A DNA stretch of 64,000 nt, taken from the NCBI RefSeq assembly GCF_023078275.1, contig NC_062985.1:4340001-4404000 (forward strand). Reading direction: 5' to 3'. A program made the position numbers and the translations under genes. The stretch's first letter is position 1. Every line of letters begins with the position of its first letter. Source of the DNA: Leguminivora glycinivorella (lineage: Eukaryota; Arthropoda; Insecta; Lepidoptera; Tortricidae). The notes under the pieces are model-generated. The model saw only the letters and a list, made by a program, of their open reading frames with translations. It was not told where the DNA came from and ran no database searches. Below, piece by piece: positions 1 to 11,918 of the stretch.

Positions 1-3000
1 GGAATACCGTTTTACCTGAAGTTATCTCGGTTTTATAAGACTTCATATTTAGAAGCATTTCGAAATAAACTTCTATTTTTTTTATAGGGATTCTGAGTGT
101 TTTAGTTCATAATTTTTAGAACAGGCACTCTTTATGTGGCAGGCCTATACTCATTTAAGTATTAGTTTTATTACATATGTATATGGTTTGAACTCAAGAT
201 TTTATACCACCATATAGATACGAAAATCAAAATGAAAATATTTTGATAATCAAAAATTTTAGGCTACATGGCGCACCAATGAAATATTCATACAAATATG
301 TCATCATAAGCCTTAAAGGTAAAATTGATTCAAAAGGAGCAGAAGCAGGGCGATATAAAAGCCCTTAAAACATTTTATCCCTCTCAAAAAATAGGTCAAT
401 CATGGTCACACATAGCGTGTTCCGATTTTAACGTGATATCAATCTTGTCACATTATATGTCGCTTATGCAAAATCTTTGGTTGACTATCGTTTGTTTTGT
501 AATCAAACGAAACAAAAGAAAATCAACTCTGTTCCAATTAATCGTTTCATGGTTTTACATTTAATATAATGCTAACAATCAATAACAATATAATGCTTTA
601 AAAATCACATTAGTTTACTTAATAAGTACTTAAATATATCAAGAGTATCAAGACACACTCAATATCAAGTCAAGATAGATCAAGAAGGACTGTTCTAATA
701 GTTCAGAGAATCGAACGGAAACGGCCCGGAAAAGCGAAGACATCTAAATGATGAAGTTGTCTCCCTCGCACTCTGATTAATGAGGATAAAGCTATGACAC
801 GGCTCTATTCTGAATCTATCGCTTTCTCCCGCGCTAAGTATGAGCGGGATGGAAGTCGGCGATACAATACATATTTGATTTTTTCGCGGGAAGAATAGAT
901 CTCTAGGGGAGCGTTTAGGCGAAGGAAAAACATTAGGCGGCGGGGTTGATTGTTCTACTTTATTGAATTTTTCTGTTCTGAGGTTAGTTTGCCGAATTAT
1001 CCCAAAGAAGTCGCTGTTCGCGACGCAAACTGCTCCGTTTTAATCTTTTTTAAGAAGGATTGTTTCTACTCTTACGGCTCATATAAACAGTTTACGTGTT
1101 AAAATGTACTCTTCATTGTCAAAAGATAAAAATTAGGTAACACGTGACGTAACATCATGAAGGATCGAATCAGAATCGCAAAAGTTTGACAAGCTAATGG
1201 ATCGAGCACACCTACATAGATTTATATATATACTTACTCGTAGTCCTTAATTTGCTTCTACTTGAACGTTTATAAGGGTACCTACAGATAGCATGAGAAG
1301 TGATTGAAACTAGGTAGTTTCGTAGGTACGAACGAGAAGTATTTGATACTTAGAACATTTTTCCAAATAGCAAAACCAAATAAAAAAAAGTTCCTCGCCG
1401 CGTCTATCTGTATGTTCACGATTCGTTTATATAACACATAAATTGTTAAGGTTTTGGGTAAATTTCTTGAAATATTTATACAACAAATAAGTACAGTCAA
1501 CAACACAGCTGTGAATACAAAGTGCCAAAAATATGTATACAAACCTTAATGTTCAGGCAAAAAAATATGTATAGATATTTTTCGCACTGTATTCGCAGCT
1601 ATATTGTTAACTGTACATGCACAATTCATGTGTGGTGCGATTTTGTGGGTGCGTCTGTCTGCCACATAGCTAATTAATTTTGTGCTAATGTTTGCTTCTA
1701 TCACACTATCTCCGATTTGTAAAGATGGTTAAAAATTGGAGACAGTTTTAACACGTTTTCTGGGCTACTTGTGATTCTGACTGTACTCTACCTCTCCACA
1801 GACAAATCAATACTCGTAACAGAGTCGCGCTCGACGGAAATTAAGCTGTTTTGTTTATAAACAGACTCTATTTACACTTCAGCCGAATTGTTTTCGTTCA
1901 TCGGTTACGTTCGGTGCATACTTGAGATCGAGTTTTATGAGTCGGAAAATATTATCTGTAGCCCTTTTAGCAGCAAACTTTTTTTTATGGGTGGGTTTAG
2001 AAAAGTTGTCGTAAACTGAATATAGATGTCGTATCCGAAAACTTGAAACCTAAACTTCGGTATCAAATACGATATGTAAAAAATAATTGTTCAAAATATT
2101 TCTTATGTATTGAAAAAATACTTCATCATTCATCACGAGTCAATGTACACATTTACTAATGTCTGCGTAATTTACTTTCAATACTTATACGTTCGCACTT
2201 AGTGCCAGTGTGAGCGAGGTGTTAGAAAGAATACGCACGCGCAAGCAAAAACGCCAGTCTCACTCTCAGTAAGATCTATTTATTCTTAAAAACATCAAAA
2301 CATCTATACGCAAAATGACCAAGCAGGCATATAAATCAGGAGTTGTCAGTAAAACACGCCAGGGGTCGCTAACCGCGCCCCTACCCGCCCTACACTACAG
2401 CTGTTCCCTACACAATGCTATATACCCGGTAATGATTTTCATCTTCTATGTTTTTCTGATTTTTGTCTCGTGATTAATAGAAGCGTTTTCGTCATAGCGA
2501 TTTGGCGTTTCGCCAGCGCGTCCAACGAACTGAACCGCAGAGAATATACCTTGAATGTACGTTTTCTATTTCGTGAATTCAAACGCTTGCCTGTCGTTGG
2601 GATAGATTGATAGTAGCTATCGAATCGCTTGGGGTGCCGAGTGCTTCTGAGTGGCGCTGCTGAATGGTTTCGACGTGTTAAGCTTATTTTTGTTGCGTTT
2701 TTTACGTAATTTTACGTCAAATAAGTAGGTTAATCGCGTTATAATGGCCGATGATATCTAAATTGTAACGCTCTCAGATATATAATTTTATTTATTTAAA
2801 TTGTATTGCACAATGCACAAAAAATACAAATGCCACTTAATGCCAAGTGGCATTCTCTAATTAGTCAACTATGAAACCGAAAGATTATATTTGATATTTT
2901 ACATTAGTTTGCATTAAAAGAATTGATTGATCGTGAAAACGTTTTCCAATTTTCATCTACATATGTCTAAATCGATACAAGTAGCAATCATCCCAAACTC

Positions 3001-5289
3001 TACGTTGTCGTAATATTCGACTGAAACGTCTTAATTCTTAAAGAATAGCTTACCCACAAATATTATTTTAGATAAAAAACGTAAAAACGCGTTTTTATTC
3101 ATCCAACAACCAGTTTAAACCCCAAAACTCCTTATATTCCTCCAACCTCCGAGCATCTCAAAAGTTTTCCCCAAATGTCGCATGCGGAGTTTCCGCGGGG
3201 CGGGGGCGCGGGGGCGCGTCGCACCGGATCGATAGCCGGCCAACGACCCCGGCCGGTGCATTGGCAGCCCCTGCGAATTTAACCCACATTCCCCGATAAT
3301 TGTTCTAACGCTGATTACGCGTTTTAATGCTGCCTGATATAATTTTGGGAGGTTATATGACTATTTCCGCGGTAATTCGATTACCTATCATTATTTTGGA
3401 ATTGCGTTTGGGAGCCCAGGGGCGGGCAAATATTTCAAATCTTTTTGATAGTAGGCTAGATCTATAAGTATTTTCCATATTACTAGAGAAAAAAAGATTT
3501 GTTTTGTTAGCTTTTGTAAGGCTTTATCTTATCTGAAGTCGCACTACTGAGCTTAGCTCCCATTTTCGAGCTCAGTAAACGAGCTAATTAAAACTAACAA
3601 ATGTCTTCGTCTTTGTCAAACTTATACAAGCGCTATAAAGGCAACGAAACGTGAATCATCAACATATTTTAAGCAAAGTGCCTAGAATTAAGGTTGAGGA
3701 AATCAAGCGCGCAGGAAAAGCTTCGGCCATTGCACCCGCCTTACATAACACTGGGGGTGCAGAAGTAGAAGGAGGTAGGCCGGGCGGCTCGCGCGCCGAA
3801 TAGGCTCAAGTCCCGCCCGCCGCGCGATTCAAAAACAACTTTGCTACAATGTCAATAAATCTCGTTCTTGAATGGGGCGCCTCCTCGAGATGCGTAAAGT
3901 GATTGATGATGCGTCTTAGAAGCGCGGGGAGCGCGGGGGGCTCGGGGTTGATCGAACTGAAGTCAGCCACGTTCAGCGGCCGACTTTTGGCGCCCAGCTA
4001 ATTTATCATAGCCCAACAAGGGTTTGACGACCTTAATAACAACAAGGTACCCGTGGAACTGATTTCCGTCCTAATGTGAGCTACATTTATAACCAGCAAC
4101 TAATGAATTTTGAGCTTATTATATGAGTCTTCGCTTTTAGAAAAAACTGATTATAGTGATTATATCATGTAAAGTGGAAGATACCCTACAAAATTGTATT
4201 AAAAAATTAGTGCGATGCAGCATGTTCCAGTTTAGGAATTCAAAATATCGAACGCCTGTTTCAAAAACCAAATGTCTTCAAAACAATATGCACCTTACGC
4301 CTGAAGTTAAAAGTTCAATATCCTAAGCAAGCAATGCGTAAATAGTTCGTTCTCATTCCAGAGTTCCGTTTAACCGAGTTACCCGTACCGAGACGATTGC
4401 AACCTTGTTTCTAGAGTCATAAACATTAATTTAATTTGCGCCGGATGTAGAGTTGGTATACGTTTTGTGAGTAGACGCTGTCACGTGGTGTCTAGGGATT
4501 CTCGCGGGTACGAGCGAGAGGTAAGACCGGGCCTCTCTCTCTAATCGCCGGAGATAGACATCTATCTGACGAAAGGGAAATGGTACGTGTGGTTATTTTG
4601 GTTATTCTTTTTGTAGCAAACGTTCGAGACATTTCATTTCGGTTACTTTAAGTTAGAAAATTGAAAGTATCAGCGGATGGTGAGTTAACAAGCACGAACG
4701 AAGTTTTTTATTGAGCTTCCTGGGTATCACCTGTGTTTCATGTGAGCCTAGTACTCGCAGCGATTTTCACGGTCGGCGGGCATTGAAAGTTAACCGACTT
4801 TGCTAAAGGAATGGTCATGCTAATGTGTTTATCTGTCTGAGTGTCGCAAGGCGCAAACTTAGTAGCAAAGTGTTAATTACGTTTAGTGAACGCTTCAAAA
4901 TAGCTCAAATGCAACTAGCTATATCTTATATGTTTGATTGTTTACGTTTATGTTGAAATGATGATTAATATTATATTCTACTGATACTTGTCAGATTCTT
5001 CGTAGAAACTCCAATTTACCTGGAAGCAAGAAAAAAAGAATTATTAGTAAACAGCACTCAATTATGAACAGTGTTAACATATGTAAATATCTGTCAATGA
5101 AGGGCAACATTTCAAAACAAATATGTATTTTTTGCTGTCGAATTAAAATTCAATAAGCGTCAATCATGATTAAGATGTAACAGATAGGTCCATAAAAACA
5201 TTTAATGTATAATACAAATATTATACCAAAGACATATGTAACTCGGTATAGACGGATAAGGTCTAAGAAAAAAACGTACCTCAAAGCCA
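1..5289. other. unique non-coding sequence
   Basis: I see no gene here. Reading frames are short and do not resemble any family I know. Two GC-rich patches stand out, at about 3180-3290 and 3760-3980, both rich in CpG and GGGCGG-like runs. They could be regulatory but carry no recognisable transcript. A small perfect hairpin lies at 2829-2854 and is listed separately. The rest is AT-rich single-copy-looking DNA. Confidence 0.6.
2829..2854. repeat. perfect 10-bp hairpin
   Basis: AATGCCACTT and its exact complement AAGTGGCATT are separated by a six-base loop, aatgcc. The structure is too short for a microRNA precursor and has no T-run after it. Chance or a transposon relic are both possible. 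Confidence 0.5.
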
Positions 5290-5490
5290 TAGAGAAAAAG
5301 GTACGGTGGCCTAGATGGCGTTACACCTTTGGGGAACGCTCGGCTAGATGGCGCTAATATTAATATTTGACATTTGAACACATATCAAGTTAACAATATG
5401 GGCCAAATTGTCAAAACTGAGGTTTAAAAGTTTTAAGCCTGTGTCGAGAGATGGCAGTCTATATGCACTGTGATTACACATTTTACTTTG
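5290..5490. repeat. lepidopteran-type interspersed repeat ('GATGGCG' family)
   Basis: Two spaced copies of 'ctagatggcg' (near 5312 and 5344) are followed by a 'gtcgagagatggcag' segment near 5444. I recognise this arrangement from moth and butterfly genomes as an interspersed repeat, but I cannot name its class from sequence alone. No clear target-site duplication or terminal repeat is visible. Confidence 0.4.
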
Positions 5491-5575
5491 AAAGTAACTC
5501 TCTATAATACTCGATCCTCTTTGTGTTAGTATACGTAAATAACGGTTTGTGTGAAGCGTAATTAAAAGGGAATGT

Positions 5576-5690
5576 ACAAGTTTCTAATGGGGTGGCAACG
5601 CGCATGTGACACTCAGGCGTCCATAGGTTACGGTTATCGCTTTCCATCAGGCGGACCGTATGCTTGTTTGCCACCAAAGTAGTATATAAA
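5576..5690 (-). repeat. SINE/LINE tail fragment
   Basis: The stretch 'ggcgtccataggttacgg', then 'catcaggcggaccgtatgc' and 'ttgtttgccacc', is a retroposon tail I associate with Lepidoptera. A second copy in the opposite orientation lies at 61203-61275, and a diverged relative at 60716-60790. It looks 5' truncated. It may be joined to the repeat at 5290-5490, but the boundary is unclear. Confidence 0.5.
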
Positions 5691-6349
5691 AAAATGTTTT
5701 CATAAGTACAGCTGGCACAATCCTTTAAAATGAAAAAGTTAAATTCATAAATTAGAAAAGTATTATCACATTTCTGATATTCTTTCCTTAAAGTAGCTCC
5801 TATTGGCTCTTTAAAGCAAGTTTAGTTTGAAGTATTTTGTATATTACGAAGACTTTCGAGTACTTACAATTATATATGTATGTGTTGACAATGTCAGTTA
5901 CTCGTGATAAGAGTACAGATTCCACAGGGTTAGTAAAAAAACCTTTTATAAACTTACAAAGTTATCTATAATATAAGTAGATTAGATTATGAACGTCAAA
6001 GGTAGAACTCAAGGATAACCGATTAGCGAGAAGGAAGTGCTTTGCACGTCTCGGCCGGCCTTGGACTTGTGATGTCGTTACACCCGTGTCCGACTATAGC
6101 ATAGTACCTACGCGACCACAAGGTTTAGACAATTCACAAATAGATAATAATTCGTTACAAATTATTTCCAATGCGAGAAAATATGTAGGAGCTTAACTCA
6201 AAATGTGTTTTTTTGCTGTTTATCGGGTTTGACCTATCAGCACTCGAATTACATATAGTTAGACCATAGATATGTGCCTTAGTATGTGGTCAATGTTTAG
6301 TATTAAATAGATTGCATAAAACAAGCACAAGAGTACAGATAAATCTTCT

Positions 6350-6815
6350 ATCTATATATATAAACGGCAAAGTCCTGAGTGACTGACTGACTGACTTAAA
6401 TCAACGCACAGCCCAAACCGCTGGTGCTAAAGATTCCAAATTTGGCACGTAGGTTACTTTTAAGATCTAGGGGCGCACTAAGAAAGGATTTTTCAAAATT
6501 CATTCCCTAAGGGGGTGAAATGGGTGTTCAAATTTTGTATGGGGATCTATCTTTATTCTGAGATATGAGCTTGAAACTTCGTACAAAGGTAATAAATTAA
6601 AATGGAAGAAAAGTGATTTCAGCGTTTTCGGATTTTCATACTTTAAGAGGGTTAATTTGGGGATCAAAGTTTGTATGGGAAATAAGTTTTATTTTGAGCT
6701 ATGGACTTGAAACTTAGTAAAAAGGTAGTGGAATGTGAAAAAAGAAAAGTAATTTCAGCGTCTTGGAAAAATCATCCTTAAGGGGGTAAAATAGGGGATC
6801 AAATTTTGTATGGGA
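6350..6815 (+). mobile_element. Helitron-like or unclassified non-autonomous element, truncated
   Basis: It begins with TCTATATATATAAA, a form often seen at Helitron 5' ends (TC start). A 'gactgactgactgac' run and 'caacgcacagcccaaacc' follow. Inside are three diverged copies of a roughly 134-bp unit containing 'aagggggt', 'caaattttgtatggg' and 'gcttgaaactt', beginning near 6504, 6638 and 6772. No CTAG 3' end with a hairpin is present, so the copy is truncated or mis-assigned. No coding capacity. Confidence 0.4.
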
Positions 6816-7586
6816 AATCATCACATATTTATGCCGGTGACTGTACATTCATACCCAAAATTTATAACCTCATTAACAACAATCGCGTAAATTGTATTCT
6901 TACATGACGTCACCACACGTGGTGTCCATTCATTTCGGCGCTCAAGGCTGCGCGCGAGTTTCGTTGTGGACCATTCAGACCAGTGTATCGTGAGCTTGGG
7001 GTCAAGAACAAGAATGTTTTAAGCGAGAATACACTTATATTGGTTTTGGAAAATGACTAGTTTGTGAGCAGTTGGAATGGTCGGATTAAGGATGTGTTGA
7101 GTGATGTATTCAAATCGGATATTTCGCATTAATTTAAAGAGAATTAAGGACACACTCAAGGGAAAAATTTATATGAATGACAAAAGCGTTCCATAGAGTT
7201 TGTGATCCGCCAAACCACGAAGATATTTTAGGAATAACTATCTTTTATCGGCGTCCTTCAGAACGTTTCTATAAAAGCACTAAAAATAAAGAAGACACTT
7301 TTGAACGAAACGTGGTCTAGCATAAATGGAAGTACTTATGCAAACGGGAACCAACGCACATGATATCTTTATTGAATTTTTTATTTAATCTTTTATCAAT
7401 GTTCGATCCGTGTGTTGTTCTCGTTTGCAAAAGTACGTTCAAATCTCTAATTTCACACATCGAAACGCTACTGAACATGATCAATCATTTTGCCGAATTA
7501 ATTTGTCCATTTACGACGGATCAGCTTTCATTACGTCATTTAATAGATCATTACATTCGCGAATGGAACACGAATTCCATCCGCTA
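6816..7586. other. non-coding flank of the piggyBac-like element
   Basis: Mostly unique sequence. A CRE-like TGACGTCA occurs at about 6905. A 76-codon open frame beginning at 7360 runs into the inverted repeat of the next element and stops there. It resembles no known protein and is probably fortuitous. Confidence 0.5.
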
Positions 7587-7590
7587 TTAA

Positions 7591-8733
7591 CCCTTAATTT
7601 GGCAAAGTCCGGTGGGACGGACAGGTGATAAAAAAAAATATTTCGCTTTTTAGGTAGAATTTTATTTAATTTAACGTATGGAAAGAGACTCTTTTATGAT
7701 ACATGCTTTGTATAAAAATACTATTTGACCACTGTCAACACTCGTTTGACAGTTACTCGTCAAGATGGCACCGCATCAGAAGTCAACTATTTTTAGCAAA
7801 ATATTTATGCGTTTTTTTTTTGGTTTTTGTAAGAACAGGGTATTTCTGTTGTATAAATAATAAAATATATTACATAATAGTTGCAAGTGGTTATGTTTTC
7901 AATTTATTTCTCAATTTCTAATACTCATAATCATCATCTAAACAAGTTGTCCGCCGCACCGGACAGTGCCAAATATATACTAAATACGATTTGTCCGCCG
8001 TGGCGGACTATGCCAATGTTGCGGTGACACGTGTTGTAACAAATTATTATATTGTTTTGTTTATTATTTTGATTTTCTTGTTTTGGTGGCCTGCTTTTAT
8101 GCTTAGATTTTTTATTTAATCCAACAGCGTGTGGTGCTGGACCAAGCAGTTAAAATTTTGGCACTTTTAGGTATACGTAGTGCGCGGATATTGTGAATGT
8201 TACATGTCGCGCGAGGGGCAATAAACATTAAAGAAAACCGGGTAGATCAAAATTTATAATTTCTTTGTCTGCCCCGAATATTGATATAATTAATTTCGGG
8301 TAGTTTTGTGTTGTTTACATCTTCGACGACATTTTGCTGGGACATCACTGTCACATCAGTCTGTCGTGATCACGGCCTGTGCAACCTGGCCAAAAAGTCG
8401 GAAAAAAGTTAAAATAATGATATTTGACTATAAATATGTGTCAGTTTGATTTTCATACAAAATTATTATATTTTTTAATTTTTAAAATAAATATATGTTA
8501 AGAAATACTTGTTTATTTTAAATGACCGTATGTTTGGCAGTGTCCGCCTCAGCGGACATATTAATTTATCCCAATATTTGGCAGAGTCCGCTGTGGCGGA
8601 CATATTTTTTTTCCAAAACTAATAAATCTAGATTTTTTTAAATATTTTTCGGACGCTTTAAAAACACCTGTTATTCAATATATTAAGTAAAATCGGAAAA
8701 TTTATGTCACCGGAGTCTCTGCCAAATTAAGGG
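7591..8733. mobile_element. non-autonomous piggyBac-like DNA transposon, complete
   Basis: The 1143-bp element is flanked by TTAA on both sides (7587-7590 and 8734-8737). It has perfect 14-bp terminal inverted repeats, CCCTTAATTTGGCA at the left end and its complement at the right, which then continue imperfectly into TCCGGTGA-like sequence. TTAA target duplication with a CCC start is the signature of the piggyBac superfamily. No DDD transposase frame is present, so it depends on enzyme supplied elsewhere. Subterminal palindromes built on GTCCGC...GCGGAC are listed separately. The intact ends suggest a fairly recent insertion. Confidence 0.85.
7949..8603. repeat. mirrored subterminal palindromes of the piggyBac-like element
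   Basis: Two copies lie in the left half (7949-7973 and about 7992-8016) and two in the right half (8532-8559 and 8577-8603). Each combines a near-palindrome GTCCGC-NNN-GCGGAC with TTTGGCA, the same heptamer found in the terminal repeat. The right-half copies run TTTGGCA then palindrome; the left-half copies are in the opposite order, so the set is mirror-symmetric about the centre. Paired subterminal repeats like these are commonly transposase-binding sites; that role is inference here. Confidence 0.7.
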
Positions 8734-10035
8734 TTAATTTATGTGCGAACCGAGTAACGTTCCAAAACGTGCCGCGTAGAACACTCGAGAGTCAGTGCAT
8801 CGAACCGAGACTTTTGACATGTGCGACGACCGTTCTGAAGATAACCATCTTTATATCATCATTGTCGTAAAACTGGTTAGATAAAGTTTAAGTAGGCTAC
8901 ACATGCAAATGCGTTGTGCGAACCCTGAATATTTGGGATATCCCAGCAATGCACCGAAATAAAAACATTTGTGATGGCTGGGTGAACGCTCTAAAGTGCC
9001 CCGCTTGGCTCCCTGCCAGAGCGACGTCTAATCACCGACTGAGCTAGCACTACCAGTTAGTGTGCTCCTAGCTTATAACTGCCTGATACCTGCCGAACTG
9101 TAGCAGTGCTTCTTGTCGGCTATGCTTCCCTGGTACTATTAGTTTAGTACTAGTACCTACTACTAGTGCCTATCTGAAAATATCAAACGGTTTAAATTAC
9201 ATTCAAGCAATTAGTGTTACCTTTGGTAGCATTTAATTCATCACACTAAGGTTTATGTCCCACCAGTGTGGTCTAAAGTATCTAAACAAAGTTCGTTTAC
9301 ACTGGACCGGCTGCCAAATAAGTGCGACGTTTGACAAATGCTCGTCAGAAATGTTCGCGTTTGCGGAATAAACGGCCTTACTTGGCACGTGGAACATATC
9401 GGGGCGACGAGGAAGCTGCCAAATAACCATTTCATTGATCCCACAAGTTTATCTAAGTTTTGACCTTTAATACAATAAAGGTGAAGGATTATGCTTGTTA
9501 CTGTTTTAGGCGAAAATAATTTAAATAAAGTTTTGGATGAAGTTTTTTGTTTTCATCCTAAACCCCATGGATAGTGAGAGTTAGATAGTTTAAATGATAC
9601 TACGTAGATTGATTAAGAAAACCGTTGCAGTTTAGATTTCATAAGCGATAATGCTTATCGGATACTGACACGAACTGCATACATTGGGGGACAAAAACAT
9701 ATGGCACTCGTAGTCATAGTGTATGTAGTTAGTATACTTTTATTGACGCGCCTGAGTTCACGTGATACGTAAGTAACAGAGGTTCTTAGTACATGCTTAC
9801 AATATCCTAACAAAGCCCTATACTTTGGAGCAACTTCACCGCTGCGATATAATATGTATGATGACGACTGTTAGTATCGTATTTAAAATTTACTTAGGTA
9901 TAACAGGAATTTTAGATGTCTGTATGTTCTGGCCAACACTATGTAAGTAAAAAACTACGTAACAATAATATTTATTAGCCGGCACATCAAAGTTGGTGTA
10001 AGCAAGAATGTTTTGCCGACCAGGCCACCATGACT

Positions 10036-10273
10036 GTTTAGATGCTGATAAGTCGGTGCTATGACCTGCTTCATTGCCGAATACATAAGGTATTTGACTA
10101 TTTCCGGCTAGAAACATAGTATAACTATGGACAGAGAGTAGGGTATTCTCAAGTTGCGAATCGTTACTAAACTATGACCGGCGCAGTTTAGATGCTGATA
10201 AGTCGGTGCTATGACCTGCTTCATTGCCGAATACATAAGGTATTTAACTCTATTTCCGGCTAGAAGCACAGTA
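10036..10273. repeat. direct duplication, 60 bp identical, offset 160 bp
   Basis: Positions 10036-10095 and 10196-10255 are identical over 60 bases, starting GTTTAGATGCTGATAAGT. After a two-base insertion in the second copy both continue with a 'tatttccggctagaa' segment. On the minus strand the two copies read in different frames, so this is probably not a duplicated exon. Confidence 0.8.
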
Positions 10274-11088
10274 CATATACAAACAGTACGGTATGACGGG
10301 CTTATAAAAAAAACTTGTATAAAAGTGTTTTTTGTTAAATATTTTAGCGCTTCTACCAAATAGTTTGAACAAATCACCAAATTATCGATTTGTAATAGTG
10401 TTTTTTTTTTCTAATTGCTAGCCGAATCAGAGTAAAACGTCGTTTTACAGATCTTATCCGCAATAGTTCCAGAACAAACACAGAACAAGTTATTGATTCT
10501 GTTTACATGTGCATTTCAGATGCAATGCGATTGCGATGCGATTCAGCTAAGTATAAATTAGGTTTCAGGTTCTTCGTCTTAACATAATATTTTCTTTCTA
10601 ACGAATCACGTGATAAGTTCACGTCAGAAGATAGACAACTGCAAATAGTTATACTCTGGCAAAGTTCGCGAGAAGTCGGAACGTGAGCTAACTTGGACAT
10701 TACATAACTAGTTTAAATCCAATGTCATTGTAGACACACGACGGAGCCTAAACGTTGACTTTTTGCATGGATCACGTTAAAGTAATTTATTTTTAGGTAC
10801 CTAAACAGACCTACGTGATATATTAGTTGATTTGCTAAGGTTTGGGTGAGGAAAAGTGGCATAATAAACTTGAGTTATCTGAAAACTATATTTAGCTTTT
10901 ATGCTTTAAAAATTTGAGCGCGTATACTGTGATCTGATAAATTTTCTGTAGACAAGCATTTTCCGGGTCACAGCTTTGTAGTAAAAAGTTAAAGTTGTGC
11001 GTTATATTTGCTGTGAGCACCATGAGAGATTGGTTTTAAAGCAAAATTCGTCCGTCGGGTCCTTTAGGCATCATTCAAACGAATACTT

Positions 11089-11178
11089 GTTAAACTGTTA
11101 ATTAAAGCAGGCTCGGTAAAAGTGTTCTTTTTGAAAGTGTTAAACTGTTAATTAAAGCAGGCTCGGTAAAAGTGTTTT
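11089..11178. repeat. 50-bp tandem duplication
   Basis: Two head-to-tail copies start at 11089 and 11139. They share 38 identical bases beginning GTTAAACTGTTAATTAAAGC. Near identity implies a young duplication. Confidence 0.85.
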
Positions 11179-11775
11179 GAAATTGTAAACTCTCTTTTTT
11201 TTTACAGATAAGACGCTTTTTTCCCGAATTTCTTCGATTAACGACAAAAAAGAAGATTCTAGATAAAAGTCGAGATCAAAAATTTAGTTTTCACTTCACG
11301 TTTATCTTTATGTATAATGTATAAAAAATTTCGAGGGTAAACTTTTAAAAGACAACCTAGAATGAAAATTGAAAATGTTTCGAGCTTAATATTTTAAAGT
11401 CAGGGTCAACATACCAGTTTAGTGCGCTCAAGTTCAGTCACATTTGTAAGCAGACGTCTAGATTAATTGATATCATGGACGAATGAACTAGAAGACTGAC
11501 AGTATCTTTACAAAATTGCGTTCATCCAACATTTGTCTAAGCGCCAAATACAATTGAGACGCGTTTAAGTAGCGCGACTCCCAAATCCCAAGGATTTGGT
11601 TTATTATATTTGATATATCATTTGAGACCTTAGTGGAAAATATAGTACGAGTACAATTGAGTACATACGAAGCCCGGACTCCACCGATGACGTGTGAAGA
11701 CTACCATCAGTAGCTCTATAGAAGGTTGTGACGCTGAAAGCGGCAGATGGCGTTCATAGAAGACCACAGCCTGGT

Positions 11776-11918
11776 GCCGTAGCCGAATGGCATTTCTGCG
11801 ACGCGAAACGAAAACGAAACGCCGCGAAAGGTAGTCTGGCTCTGTCACGCCAATACGCAAGAGCGATAGAGATAGATACCTACGAGCGTTTCGTGAGCAT
11901 TTGTGCCATTCGGCTACG
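11776..11918. mobile_element. small foldback MITE ('GTAGCCGAATGGC' family), copy 1
   Basis: The left end CGTAGCCGAATGGC and right end GCCATTCGGCTACG are inverted repeats about 140 bp apart. The interior carries 'ggctctgtcacgccaatacg' and 'gcgatagagatagata'. A second copy with the same order lies at 55276-55420, confirming a dispersed family. The open frames reading through it on both strands are artefacts of its composition. No protein is encoded. Confidence 0.75.

Larger units (their letters stand above)
8738..11775. other. non-coding sequence with local duplications
   Basis: No gene recognised. Open frames on the minus strand at 9233-9444 and 9890-10380 are unsupported. The sequence contains the duplicated blocks at 10.0-10.3 kb and 11.1 kb listed separately, and is otherwise unique. 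Confidence 0.5.
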
